A DNA stretch of 33,829 nucleotides from an uncultured Acidobacteriota bacterium (GCA_902826515.1 CADEFD010000021.1:1-33829), one strand, 5' to 3'. Positions 20,685 through 30,957 are shown, numbered from the stretch's first letter. Program-made: numbers and translations. Notes: generated from the letters alone by a model not told the origin.

Positions 20685-22115
20685 GTGGCGCGCGGCTCTC
20701 GAGCCCAGCACGAGCTGTATTCCCCCGAGCGTCCGACGGCCGTCGTCCTGAGCGGCACCGGCGTTGACGGTGCGTATCACGCGGGCGTCCTCGAAGCCCT
20801 TCAGGAAGCCGGCGTCAAGATCGATCTGGTGGCCGGCCGCGGCGTCGGCGCGCTTGCCGCGGTGCTTTTCGCCCTCGACGGCGCGGCGGCGCTCTGGGAT
20901 GCGCGCGGACTCTGGCGCCGGCCCACGAAACACGCCGCCTATGGGCTCACGCGGCCCTACCGGGCGGTTGGCGCGGCGCTCGTCGTCATCGCCGGGCTCG
21001 TGTCGAGTCCCCTCGCGCTGCTGCTCGCGGCCGTCGCCGTGTGGCCGGTCAGCCTCATGGCCGGCTGGAGCGGGCTCGACGGCACGCCGACCATCGCCGA
21101 GCGCTACGCCGCGTGGCTCGGCTGGGTCTTTCAGCCCGACCACCTCGCCACCTGGATTGCGCGTCTCGTGCTGGTCGTTGCCACGGTGCTCCTGCTCGGG
21201 CTCGCCGTGGGCGCCGCCATCGCGGCCCTGCGGGCGCCGCGGCGACAGCGCGGACACCTGGCGTGGCGGCTGCTCGGCGCGCCGATCGACTCCGGACGAT
21301 TCGCGGCCACGGCCATGGGCGCGCTCTGGGACCTGCTGCGCGGCGGCGCCGCGCTCGCGCGGCCACGGGCGGCCGATCTGAGCCTGCGTCTGTCGGAACT
21401 GCTCGTCTCGGGCGCCGGCCAGCCCGGGCATCGGGATCTGCTGTTGACGGTGCACGACCTCGACGCCCGCCGCGATCTGGTCTTCGGCATGATCGGCGGC
21501 GACGCCGGACGCCGGCTGTTTCCAGGGGTCACGGGCATCGCCGGTCGCCGCGCCGAAGCGTTCGACCTGGCCGGCCCGGCCAAGGCGTCGCTCATCGACG
21601 TGGTCAGCGGCGCGCTCACGCTTGCGGATCTCTCTGAACCGCATCCGCTCGCGTTTCCGGCCGACAGCTTCTGGCGCGGCGAAGTGCACCGCCTGGCGGA
21701 CCGCCCGGCGTCGCTCTCCCGGCTGCTCGAAGAAGCCGCGGCCGCGGGCATGGAGCAGGCCATCATCGTGACCGCCTCGCCAGACGTGGGCGGCCCGCAC
21801 GACCTGCGGCCGGCGCGCCTCGATCCGCGCGGCCGGGCGGGGGAATGGCTGGCGGCGCAGGAAGCCGCGGCAGTCCGCGATGCCGTGCGTTACGCGCAGG
21901 CACATTTCCACGCCGTCTTCGTCATCCGCCCGGCGCACAACGCGCTCACGCCGCTCGACCTGGCCGGGGCCGAGGATGCCGCCTCCGACCGGCGGGCCAC
22001 GCCGGCCGAACTCGTCACGCGCGGCCACGAAGACGCGCACCGCCTCTTCATCGCACCTGCCCTCGGCGCCGCCGGCGAACGCGTGGGCGAAGACTCTTCC
22101 AGAGGACGTTCATGA
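20685..22115 (+). CDS. Patatin-like membrane protein lacking catalytic residues
   Basis: The N-terminus VVLSGTGVDGAYHAGVLEAL matches the patatin oxyanion-loop region (GxGxxG at residues 24-29). The nucleophile elbow GxSxG reads GRGVG (51-55), with Gly53 in place of Ser (codon GGC, one change from AGC). The strand that should hold the dyad Asp in a DGG motif appears as FWRGEV (329-334), with Arg331 at that place. LLLTVHDLDARRDLVF matches the middle of the fold. Two hydrophobic stretches (about 94-125 and 157-182) are inserted between the elbow and the rest, suggesting a membrane hairpin. It is probably a non-hydrolytic relative; its role is unknown. It starts with GTG 9 bases after greA and overlaps the next gene (ATGA). 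The family assignment is by eye. Confidence 0.7.
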   Translation: MARGSRAQHELYSPERPTAVVLSGTGVDGAYHAGVLEALQEAGVKIDLVAGRGVGALAAVLFALDGAAALWDARGLWRRPTKHAAYGLTRPYRAVGAALVVIAGLVSSPLALLLAAVAVWPVSLMAGWSGLDGTPTIAERYAAWLGWVFQPDHLATWIARLVLVVATVLLLGLAVGAAIAALRAPRRQRGHLAWRLLGAPIDSGRFAATAMGALWDLLRGGAALARPRAADLSLRLSELLVSGAGQPGHRDLLLTVHDLDARRDLVFGMIGGDAGRRLFPGVTGIAGRRAEAFDLAGPAKASLIDVVSGALTLADLSEPHPLAFPADSFWRGEVHRLADRPASLSRLLEEAAAAGMEQAIIVTASPDVGGPHDLRPARLDPRGRAGEWLAAQEAAAVRDAVRYAQAHFHAVFVIRPAHNALTPLDLAGAEDAASDRRATPAELVTRGHEDAHRLFIAPALGAAGERVGEDSSRGRS

Positions 22116-23290
22116 GCAACAGCGACCGCCACGGCCCCGCGACCCGTCTCATCCACACCGGGGAGCGTCCGCCGGCCGCCGCCTCGCTCACCGTGCCGAT
22201 CTACGAGACGAGCACCTTCGTGTTCGACTCTGCCGCCGACGTCGAGGCCTACGCCGCCGGCACGAGACCGGCGTACCTGTACAGCCGCTACGACAACCCG
22301 ACGGTGGTCGCGGTGGAAACGAAGATCGCCGAGATCGACGGCGCCGAGGCGTCGCTCGTCTTCGCCTCCGGCATGGCCGCGATCTCGACGGCCATCTTCG
22401 GGCTGCTCGAAGCCGGCGACGAAGTGGTCTGCTGCGCGGCGATCTACGGCGGCACCTTCCACGTGCTCACGAGCCTGGCGTCACGCTTCGGCGTGACCAC
22501 ACGGTTCGCCTCGCTCGAGGAGTTCCGCACCCCGGCGCGGCTGGCCGGACCAAAGACGAGGATGGTGTGGTTCGAGTCGCCGATCAACCCGACGCTGCGT
22601 GTCATCGACGTGCGCGCGGTCGCGACGGCCTGCCGTGAGGCCGGCGTGCTCTCGGTGATGGACAACACGTTCGCCTCGCCGATCAACCAGCCGGTGCTGG
22701 CGATGGGCGTGGACCTCTCGGTGCAGAGCGTCACGAAGTACCTGAACGGGCACAGCGACGTCACCGGCGGCGTGCTTTCGGGCCGGGCCGGGCTCATCGG
22801 CCGTCTCGCCAAGGCGCGGCGCCTGCTCGGCGGCATCCTCGACCCGCAGCCGGCCTTCGCCCTCGGCCGCGGCATGAAGACCCTCACGCTGCGTGTGGCC
22901 CGTCACAACGAGACGGCGCTGGCCATCGCGCAGGCGCTGCACGGGCATCCGGCGCTCGCGGCGGTGCACTACCCGGGGCTGCCGTCCCATCCCGACCACG
23001 CCATCGCGGCGGCGCAGATGAGCGGCTTCGGCGGCATGGTCTGCATCGACCTCGCGGGCGGGCAGGCGGCGGCGTTCCGGGCGTTCGACCGTCTGCAGCT
23101 CTTCCAGCGCGCCGCCAGTCTCGGCGGCGTCGAGAGCCTGTGCAGCCTGCCGATCCTGACCTCGCAGTTCGGCCTGAGCGACGAGGCGCTGGCGCAGGCC
23201 GGCGTCACACGCGGCATGATGCGCCTCTCGGTGGGGCTCGAAGACGCCGCCGACCTCATCGCGGATCTGACGCAGGCCATCGAGAGCTGA
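22112..23290 (+). CDS. Cys/Met-metabolism PLP-dependent enzyme (cystathionine gamma-synthase/lyase type)
   Basis: Fold-type I PLP enzyme of trans-sulfuration. YSRYDNPTV (substrate and phosphate contacts from the neighbouring subunit), FASGMAAIST, WFESPINPTLRVIDV, VMDNTFASP and SVTKYLNGHSDVTGG are all present; the cofactor lysine is Lys209. The C-terminus ends MMRLSVGLEDAADLI. At 392 residues the length is typical. Whether it is a cystathionine gamma-synthase, gamma-lyase, methionine gamma-lyase or O-acylhomoserine sulfhydrylase cannot be decided by eye. Start ATG 22112 has AGAGGA (22101-22106) upstream and overlaps the patatin-like stop; the longer in-frame extension runs inside that gene. 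Confidence 0.9.
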   Translation: MSNSDRHGPATRLIHTGERPPAAASLTVPIYETSTFVFDSAADVEAYAAGTRPAYLYSRYDNPTVVAVETKIAEIDGAEASLVFASGMAAISTAIFGLLEAGDEVVCCAAIYGGTFHVLTSLASRFGVTTRFASLEEFRTPARLAGPKTRMVWFESPINPTLRVIDVRAVATACREAGVLSVMDNTFASPINQPVLAMGVDLSVQSVTKYLNGHSDVTGGVLSGRAGLIGRLAKARRLLGGILDPQPAFALGRGMKTLTLRVARHNETALAIAQALHGHPALAAVHYPGLPSHPDHAIAAAQMSGFGGMVCIDLAGGQAAAFRAFDRLQLFQRAASLGGVESLCSLPILTSQFGLSDEALAQAGVTRGMMRLSVGLEDAADLIADLTQAIES

Positions 23291-23297
23291 GTGCGGT

Positions 23298-23314
23298 CGG
23301 CGCGATGAGCGCCG
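23298..23314. terminator. Hairpin between convergent genes
   Basis: CGGCGC, loop GATGA, GCGCCG forms a 6-bp stem shortly after the PLP-enzyme stop. It is followed by an 11-base tandem GC repeat (CCGGGGGCCGG at 23330-23340, repeated from 23341) that reaches the stop of the convergent phosphoesterase gene. There is no T-run on either strand, so termination here is an inference from position. Confidence 0.35.
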
Positions 23315-23350
23315 TCGCCAGCCCGCGCCCCGGGGGCCGGCCGGGGGCCG

Positions 23351-24760
23351 CTATTTCTTTCCGGTCTGCTCGTGCAGGAAGCCGAGCACCAGGTCGAGCA
23401 TCCGCTGATTCACGCGGCTGCCTTCGTGCACGCCGAACTTGGTCTGGAAGGCCTCGAGCGGCACCACGGCCTTCGCCATCGTGCGGTGGCCGCCGGCGCT
23501 GCCGATGTCGTTGAACCAGCGGCGCACGAAGTCCCCGGCGTTGCGCGAGTAGCCGAGGTTGCGCACCGAGACGACCATCTGGTCGTTGACCACACCCGAG
23601 ACGACCGTCCACTGCACGTCTTCGAGCTGCAGGTAGAAGTCGGCCACGTACGGAATGAAGTCGTCGCGCGGCGGCTCGCCGAGGAAGGCGCAGAAGACGT
23701 GCTCGACCATGCGGCCCTGCTGCCACGCCTTGATCACGTAGTCGAGCCGCTCGCGGGTGATTTCCGCGCCTTCCATCTTGCGGATGAGGCTGGCGTCGGC
23801 CAGGGGGTAGAGGAACGAGAAGGCGTCGAGGTCGGCGCGGTTGGCCTGGCGGTTGAAGAAGAGCGTGTCGGACTTGATGGCGTAGAGCATCGCCGTCGCC
23901 GTGCGCTCCGAGATGTCGAGGTCCACCGCCTGCAGGTGTTCCGTGAGGATCGTGGACGTCGAGCCGTAGTCGGAGCGGATGTCCTTGAACATCGCCGTCC
24001 AGCCGCTGGTTTCCGGGTGGTGATCCACCACGAGGTCGACGTGCCGCAGGGCGTCGCCGAAGTAGTGCGGCTGCACGTCCACGAGCGCGATCTTCTCGAA
24101 CGACCCGAACTGGTCGGCGGTGACCGTGTCGACGCCGATTTCGAGCAGCTTCAGCATCCGCAGGTTCTCGGGCCGTGAGACCGGCTGCATCGTGCCGATG
24201 ATGGCGGTCTGCTTCGTGCGGCGCAGCAGCGTGCGCAGCGCCAGGCCGCTGGCGATGGCGTCCGGATCGGGATCGTGATGGGTGAGGATGAGCACCCGGT
24301 CGGCATCGCTGAAGTAGCGCTGGTACTGCTGGACCTTCTGGCGCGTCAGCGAGCGGTTGAGTTCGGTCGAGAGCCGGGCCTCGACCAGCTCGGCCAGCGT
24401 GATGTTCGTGAGCTCGGGGAAGTCGGCCCGCAGGGCGGCCGCCCGTTTGTCGTCCTCCGGCCCGAGCGTGCCGAGCAGGTAGACCAGCACGCCGCCGGCG
24501 TCGCGCACGGCATCGAGCACCTTGGGCAGGCTGCGCTGCCGGGCGTCCTCGATGATGACGGAGGTCGTGGGCAGCAGGTCAGCCTTGACGAAGGTGTCCA
24601 CCCGACGGGGGTCGGCCGCCACCACGCTGGCGCCGGCGTCGTGGAGCCGGCGGGCGAGCGCCTTGCTCTCGACGATGAACTCGATCTCGACGCGCGGGCT
24701 GAGCACCGCGTGCAGCAGGCGGCCGACGAGTTCGGTCTGGCAGACGGCCAGGCACCTCAT
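23351..24760 (-). CDS. TrkA-N/DHH/DHHA1-domain phosphoesterase
   Basis: Predicted metal-dependent phosphodiesterase of the DHH superfamily, which includes NrnA oligoribonucleases and cyclic-di-AMP phosphodiesterases. Residues 1 to about 125 resemble a TrkA-N/RCK-type nucleotide-binding domain ([24 protein letters not shown]). The DHH domain has [12 protein letters not shown] (Asp163, Asp165, Asp167), LVDVQ (Asp228), DHHP (246-248) and SDTLFF (Asp298). The DHHA1 domain ends with the substrate loop [15 protein letters not shown] (GGH at 423-425). All metal ligands appear intact. No transmembrane segment is seen, so it is probably soluble. The substrate is unknown. It converges with the PLP gene and diverges from uvrB. 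Confidence 0.85.
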   Translation of the reverse strand: MRCLAVCQTELVGRLLHAVLSPRVEIEFIVESKALARRLHDAGASVVAADPRRVDTFVKADLLPTTSVIIEDARQRSLPKVLDAVRDAGGVLVYLLGTLGPEDDKRAAALRADFPELTNITLAELVEARLSTELNRSLTRQKVQQYQRYFSDADRVLILTHHDPDPDAIASGLALRTLLRRTKQTAIIGTMQPVSRPENLRMLKLLEIGVDTVTADQFGSFEKIALVDVQPHYFGDALRHVDLVVDHHPETSGWTAMFKDIRSDYGSTSTILTEHLQAVDLDISERTATAMLYAIKSDTLFFNRQANRADLDAFSFLYPLADASLIRKMEGAEITRERLDYVIKAWQQGRMVEHVFCAFLGEPPRDDFIPYVADFYLQLEDVQWTVVSGVVNDQMVVSVRNLGYSRNAGDFVRRWFNDIGSAGGHRTMAKAVVPLEAFQTKFGVHEGSRVNQRMLDLVLGFLHEQTGKK

Positions 24761-24942
24761 CGATGGGATTCCGTTCGTGTCGGCGGCGGCAGCATCTGCG
24801 ACAACCTCCGATTATAGCGCCCGCGGGCGGGCCGGCCCGACAGCCGGGGCGCAGGGTTGCACGCCACTGCCTGTGGTACGCTCGGCGGATACTCGCGCCA
24901 GCCGGCGCCCGCCCGTGGGCGACGGTCGACGAGGCCGTCCCC
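24761..24942. other. Divergent intergenic region, phosphoesterase/uvrB
   Basis: The largest non-coding gap in the window (182 bases). It contains a consensus -10 for the leftward gene (see separate entry) and, for uvrB, only weak candidates: TTGCAC (24857-24862) and GATACT (24888-24893), which are too far apart for a standard pair. GAGG at 24931-24934 could serve as the uvrB ribosome binding site. CCAC/GTGG around 24863-24875 is a short inverted repeat. No SOS-type CTGT-N8-ACAG box was seen. Confidence 0.5.
24811..24816 (-). promoter_or_regulatory. Consensus -10 box for the DHH phosphoesterase gene
   Basis: On the minus strand this reads TATAAT, a perfect -10 in an otherwise very GC-rich region. 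A transcript starting about 7 bases downstream would have a leader of roughly 44 bases before the ATG at 24760. No clear -35 is visible. Confidence 0.45.
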
Positions 24943-26951
<2,009 letters not shown>

Positions 26952-26955
<4 letters not shown>

Positions 26956-27725
26956 TGGCGGCGTTCACGGAGTGGCTGAAGCGGGCCCTGCTCGAGGTCC
27001 AGGAATACACGAAGCTGGCCATGGCGACGGCGCGCTGCGCGGTGACGCGGCCGTTCTACTGGCACGACTTCGTCGAGCAGCTCGACGCCATCGGCATCGG
27101 CTCGATGACGGTCGTGATCCTGACCGGCCTCTTTACTGGCGCCGTGCTGGCCCTGCAGTCGGGCTTCACGCTCGACCAGTTCGGCGCCCGGCCGTTCGTG
27201 GGCCGGCTCGTCAGCGCCTCGATGATCAAGGAACTCGGCCCGGTGCTCACGGCGCTCATGCTCGCCGGGCGCGTCAGCTCCGGCATCGCCGCCGAACTGG
27301 GATCGATGGTGGTGACCGAACAGGTGAGCGCGCTGCGCGCCCTGGGCACCGACCCGGTGCGCAAGCTGGTCGTGCCGCGAGTGCTCGCCGGCATTCTCAT
27401 GACGCCGGTGCTGACGGTCGTCGCCAACACCGTGGGCCTGCTGGGCGGCTGGGTCGTCTCGGTGCAGAATCTTCATGTGGCGTCGGGGCTGTACTGGTCG
27501 TCGGTCGTCGATGGCCTGTTCCTCGAGGACGTGTGGATGGGGCTGCTGAAGCCGTTCTTCCTCGGCTTCATCATCGTCACCGTGGGCTGCCACGTGGGGC
27601 TGCGCACGCGCGGCGGCACCCAGGGCGTCGGCCGGGCCACGACCAACGCCGTCGTCGCCGCCTCGGTCGGCGTCATCGCCATGGACTTCTTTTCCACGCA
27701 ACTGCTCCTGGAGCTGCTCTTCTGA
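26952..27725 (+). CDS. mlaE: MlaE-family lipid ABC transporter permease
   Basis: Inner-membrane permease of the Mla-type (MCE) phospholipid transporter that moves lipids between inner and outer membranes. An amphipathic N-terminal region precedes hydrophobic segments including [18 protein letters not shown]. The conserved [19 protein letters not shown] and [19 protein letters not shown] are present, and the last helix ends [18 protein letters not shown]. The 257 residues are typical. The start is GTG 26952 or ATG 26955, both touching the uvrB stop. The end overlaps the mlaF ATG by one base. Confidence 0.94.
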
Positions 27726-28570
27726 TGGCGACCGTGCCCGAAACACTGCGCGGACCAGCGAAGGGCCGTCCCGGCGACGAGCCGGTCGTCGTCTTCGACG
27801 ACGTGCGCCTCGCCTTCGACGACAACGTCGTGCTCGACGGCATCAGCTTCAAGCTGTACCCGGGCTTCACCAAGATCTTCATCGGCGCGAGTGGCTCTGG
27901 CAAATCCACCGTGCTGAAGCTCATCCTCGGCCTGCTGGCGCCCGACTCCGGGACGATCACCGTGCACGGACAGCGCATCGACGGCATGACCGAGAACGAA
28001 CTCTTCGCCGTGCGCGATCACACCGGCATGGTGTTCCAGGAAGGGGCGCTCTTCGACTCGCTGACGGTGGGCGAGAACGTCGGGTTCAAGCTCTACGAGG
28101 AAACCGACATGCCGCTCGCCGACGTGCGCACGCGGGTCGAAGAGGTGCTCGGGTTCGTGGAACTCGGCCCCTATATCGACCGGAAGCCCTCCGAGCTCTC
28201 GGGCGGCCAGCGGCGGCGCGTCGCGATTGCGCGCGCCATGGCGTTCAAACCGAAACTGCTGCTCTACGACGAGCCGACGACCGGACTCGATCCGATCACC
28301 GCGCTTACCGTGGATGCCGAAATCATCAAGCTGCGCGACCTCGAGAGCGTCACATCCGTGCTCGTCACGCACCAGCTCCGGGATGCCTTCTACATCGCGA
28401 CCCACGGCGCCGGCCGGACGCCCGAGGGGCACGCCATCGTGAACGCGTCGCCCGAGAAGGTCGAGGAAGCCGACTTCGTCATGCTGCGCGACGGCAAGAT
28501 CGTGTTCGAGGGCTCGGCCGACGAGCTGCGGGGCGCGACGGATCCGTATCTTCGCGCCTTCCTGTCGTAG
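27725..28570 (+). CDS. mlaF: MlaF-family lipid ABC transporter ATPase
   Basis: Cytoplasmic ATPase driving the MlaE permease. Walker A GASGSGKST (Gly54-Thr62, Lys60), Q-loop MVFQEGALFDSLTV, signature SGGQRRR (from Ser159), Walker B LLLYDEP and the H-loop VTHQ (His216) are all intact. Between the H-loop helix and the VMLRDGKIVFEG strand there are about 24 extra residues (227-250) compared with E. coli MlaF. ATG 27725 overlaps the mlaE stop. Length is 281 residues. The in-frame extension upstream of 27725 runs inside mlaE and is not real. Confidence 0.94.
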   Translation: MATVPETLRGPAKGRPGDEPVVVFDDVRLAFDDNVVLDGISFKLYPGFTKIFIGASGSGKSTVLKLILGLLAPDSGTITVHGQRIDGMTENELFAVRDHTGMVFQEGALFDSLTVGENVGFKLYEETDMPLADVRTRVEEVLGFVELGPYIDRKPSELSGGQRRRVAIARAMAFKPKLLLYDEPTTGLDPITALTVDAEIIKLRDLESVTSVLVTHQLRDAFYIATHGAGRTPEGHAIVNASPEKVEEADFVMLRDGKIVFEGSADELRGATDPYLRAFLS

Positions 28571-28582
28571 GAGAATCAGCAC

Positions 28583-29623
28583 ATGCCGCGTACGCGTTCC
28601 CTGGCGTGGTCGGAACTGAAGATCGGCGTCATCACGGTGTTTGCCGTCGTCATGGCGGCACTGATGGTGTTCGCGGTCGGCGGCGCCGGCGGGTTCTTCT
28701 GGCAGCGGTATCCGCTCAAGGTGCGCTTCGAGAACATCGCCACCGTGAAGGGCGGCACGCCGGTGCGCGTGGCCGGCATCGAGATGGGCGCAGTGACCGA
28801 GGTGCGCCTCACGGGCAACACCGTGGAGGCGTGGCTGGAAGTGGCCAACGAGGTACGGCCGCTCGTGACCGACCGGTCGCTCGCCGTCATCGGCGCCATC
28901 TCGCTGCTGGGCGAGGGCGCGATCGACATCACGCCCGCCCCCGACGGCACGCCCATCGCCGACTGGGGCTACGTGCCGTCGGGCGTCGATCCGGCGTCGA
29001 TTGCGGCCCTCTCCGCGGTGGCCGGCAAGGGCCTGGACGAAACCGCGAAGCTGCTCGCCGACCTGCGGGCGGGGAAGGGCACACTCGGCCGGCTCTTCAC
29101 CGACGACGGCGCCTATCGCGAACTGGAAGCGCTCATGAGCTCCGCCACCCGGGTGACCGAGGCCGTCGAGCGCGGCCGCGGCAGCCTCGGCCGGCTCGTC
29201 AACGACCCGAAGGTCTACAACGAACTCGTCGCGGCCACCGGGTCGCTGAACGCCATCACGGCGAAGGTGGCGCGCGGCGAAGGCAGCCTGGGCGCCCTGT
29301 TGAACGATCCGGCGCTCGCGGCCTCGGCCACGCAGGCCGCGGCCAACCTCGAGAAGGTCACGGGCGGACTGGCCAGGGGCGACGGCACCGCCGGCAAGCT
29401 CCTGACCGATGACGCGCTCTACGGACGCCTCAACGCCACGGCCGCCAGGCTCGACGACATCTCGACGAAGCTCGCCGCCGGCGAGGGCACGGCCGGGATG
29501 CTTCTGCAGGACCGCCGGCTTTATGACAATATGAGTGCCGCGGTGACCGAGTTGCGAGGCCTCGTCTCGGACATCCGCAAGGACCCCAAGAAATACCTGA
29601 ACGTGAAGGTCAGTCTCTTCTGA
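28583..29623 (+). CDS. mlaD: MlaD-type MCE protein with 34-residue repeats
   Basis: Substrate-binding MCE component of the Mla transporter, anchored in the inner membrane and projecting into the periplasm. One transmembrane helix (about residues 12-38) precedes a single MCE domain (about 45-120; KVRFENIATVKGGTPVRVAG and GAVTEVRL). From residue 163 to the C-terminus there are five consecutive repeats of exactly 34 residues. Each opens with a GxGxxGxL motif (GKGTLGRL, GRGSLGRL, GEGSLGAL, GDGTAGKL, GEGTAGML), followed by a D/P loop and a helix. At 346 residues it is much longer than E. coli MlaD (about 180). It follows mlaF by 12 bases, with GGAG as ribosome binding site. Confidence 0.92.
   Translation: MPRTRSLAWSELKIGVITVFAVVMAALMVFAVGGAGGFFWQRYPLKVRFENIATVKGGTPVRVAGIEMGAVTEVRLTGNTVEAWLEVANEVRPLVTDRSLAVIGAISLLGEGAIDITPAPDGTPIADWGYVPSGVDPASIAALSAVAGKGLDETAKLLADLRAGKGTLGRLFTDDGAYRELEALMSSATRVTEAVERGRGSLGRLVNDPKVYNELVAATGSLNAITAKVARGEGSLGALLNDPALAASATQAAANLEKVTGGLARGDGTAGKLLTDDALYGRLNATAARLDDISTKLAAGEGTAGMLLQDRRLYDNMSAAVTELRGLVSDIRKDPKKYLNVKVSLF
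29069..29590 (+). repeat. Five in-frame 34-codon repeats in mlaD
   Basis: The second Gly of each GxGxxG motif falls at residues 166, 200, 234, 268 and 302 of MlaD, an exact spacing of 34 codons (102 bases). The DNA copies have diverged, so the conservation is at protein level and suggests a repeated structural unit rather than a recent tandem duplication. Confidence 0.8.
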
Positions 29624-29649
29624 CCACGCGGGGCCCCAGGAGGAGAGTC

Positions 29650-29937
29650 ATGTCGAGAGACACCAACAGCGGCGGATCGGTGATGCTGGCCTTCGTGCTC
29701 GGCGCGGTGGCTGGTGCGGCCGCGGCACTTCTCTTCGCGCCCGCCTCGGGCGACGAGACGCGGGAGTACCTGGGCCGGCGCGCCCGCGAGGGCCGCGACA
29801 AGGCCCGCGACGCGGCGCGGGACGCCGCCGATCAGGGCCGCGAGTTCTACAACCGCAACCGCGACAGCGTCACGAGCGCCATCGAGCGGGGCCGCGAGGC
29901 CTTCCAGCAGGCGCGTGAAGAGGGGCGCAACGCGTGA
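29650..29937 (+). CDS. YtxH-like small membrane protein
   Basis: A 95-residue protein with one glycine/alanine-rich hydrophobic segment (about residues 11-31, LAFVLGAVAGAAAALLFAP). A long charged helix rich in Arg, Asp, Glu and Ala follows (REGRDKARDAARDAADQGRE), predicted to be a coiled coil. This is the pattern of the YtxH/GvpP-like family, whose molecular function is poorly known. A strong AGGAGGAG (29638 onwards) precedes the ATG. It follows mlaD by 26 bases and overlaps the next gene (GTGA), so it probably belongs to the mla transcript. Confidence 0.8.
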   Translation: MSRDTNSGGSVMLAFVLGAVAGAAAALLFAPASGDETREYLGRRAREGRDKARDAARDAADQGREFYNRNRDSVTSAIERGREAFQQAREEGRNA

Positions 29938-30365
29938 CCGACGTGTGGCTGGCCATCATCGCCCTGGCGGTCGCCGTGATGGCGGCCATCCAGGTCGGCG
30001 CGATCGTGCTCGGCCTGCGGCTGGCCCGCCGGGTGGATCAGCTCACGACCCAGATCGAGCACGACGTCAAGCCGCTCATCCAGAACCTGACGGAGATGAC
30101 GGCGGAGGCGAAGCGCGCGACGGCGCTCGCCACGGCGCAGGTCGAGCGTGCCGATCGTCTGTTCGGCGATCTCGCGCTGTCGGCCGAGCGCACGATGGCG
30201 ATCGCCTCGCAGTTCGTGGGCGGCCCGGCCAAGAACGGCTTCGCGCTGTTCACGGCGGCGCGGGCGGCCTTCTCGGCGTTCCGCGACCTGCGCGACGCCT
30301 CACGGCGCCGCACGGCCTACAAGTCGGCCGCGCCGGACGACGAAGAATCCCTCTTCATCGGATAA
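29934..30365 (+). CDS. Small membrane-anchored coiled protein (DUF948-like)
   Basis: A 143-residue protein. An N-terminal transmembrane helix (about residues 4-28, IIALAVAVMAAIQVGAIVLG) is followed by a long amphipathic helix (RRVDQLTTQIEHDVKPLIQN and onward) and a basic patch (DASRRRTAYKS) near the C-terminus. The layout resembles DUF948 proteins often found beside YtxH proteins; this assignment is by pattern only. The start is GTG 29934, overlapping the YtxH-like stop. Function unknown; possibly cell-envelope organisation, by association. Confidence 0.7.
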   Translation: MTDVWLAIIALAVAVMAAIQVGAIVLGLRLARRVDQLTTQIEHDVKPLIQNLTEMTAEAKRATALATAQVERADRLFGDLALSAERTMAIASQFVGGPAKNGFALFTAARAAFSAFRDLRDASRRRTAYKSAAPDDEESLFIG

Positions 30366-30403
30366 CACACATGCGCCGAGGGCGGCGCCAGGAGGCAGTG
30401 GGC

Positions 30404-30952
30404 ATGCGTCGATTGGTCCAGTTCAGCAGCTCGCTCGTAGTAGCCCTCGCGGCTCTCGCCGCCACGGCCCAGCCGGCCCGCGCCCAGGAGCCCAAGTCCG
30501 CGGCACCAGCCAAAGAGCTGGTGCAGGTGCTCACCGGCAAGAAGATGGACGCCGTGGCCGTGCGCTCGCCGGATTCGCCCGACACGTTCCTGGCGGCGCT
30601 CGTGTTCCCGTCGCAGATCATCGTGGTGTCGGCCAAGTACGCGGCGCCGCCGCTGCTGAACGAGAAGCTGGCGCGCAACGAGTTCCGCGACGTCTACATC
30701 GAGCTGAACAGCGCCTCGGTGCTCGACTCGCGGTACTTCATCACCGACATCGGCGCCGATGGTTTGCGCCCGAAGCGCGCGAAGAAGGACGAACCGTTCG
30801 ACGTGCGCGACGCTGCCGGCAAACCCTTCAACTTCGACGGCAACTGGCGCGAAGACAAGATGTCGGAGGCGGACTACATGAAGGTCCACGCCGAAACCGA
30901 CGAGCGGTACGCGCAGATCCTCACGGCCCTGCTGGGAGCGGCGAAGAAGTAG
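30404..30952 (+). CDS. Exported protein of unknown function
   Basis: A 182-residue protein with a clear Sec signal peptide: basic MRR, a hydrophobic core (LVVALAALAATA) and a likely cleavage after ARA (residue 27). The mature part has no motif I recognise. It contains VSAKYAAPPLLNEKLARNEF, a RYFITDIGADGL segment and a C-terminal helix with DERYAQILTALLGAAKK. ATG 30404 is chosen because AGGAGG ends 8 bases upstream; an in-frame ATG at 30371 and a GTG at 30398 fit worse. It lies 38 bases after the DUF948-like gene and may be the last member of the envelope operon. The mature protein is probably periplasmic. Confidence 0.7.
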   Translation: MRRLVQFSSSLVVALAALAATAQPARAQEPKSAAPAKELVQVLTGKKMDAVAVRSPDSPDTFLAALVFPSQIIVVSAKYAAPPLLNEKLARNEFRDVYIELNSASVLDSRYFITDIGADGLRPKRAKKDEPFDVRDAAGKPFNFDGNWREDKMSEADYMKVHAETDERYAQILTALLGAAKK

Positions 30953-30957
30953 CCGCG

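Noticed and set aside
21845..22111. N-terminal extension of the PLP enzyme
   Set aside because: It runs inside the patatin-like gene in another frame with Arg/Gly/Ala-rich sequence; ATG 22112 has a ribosome binding site and gives the normal length.
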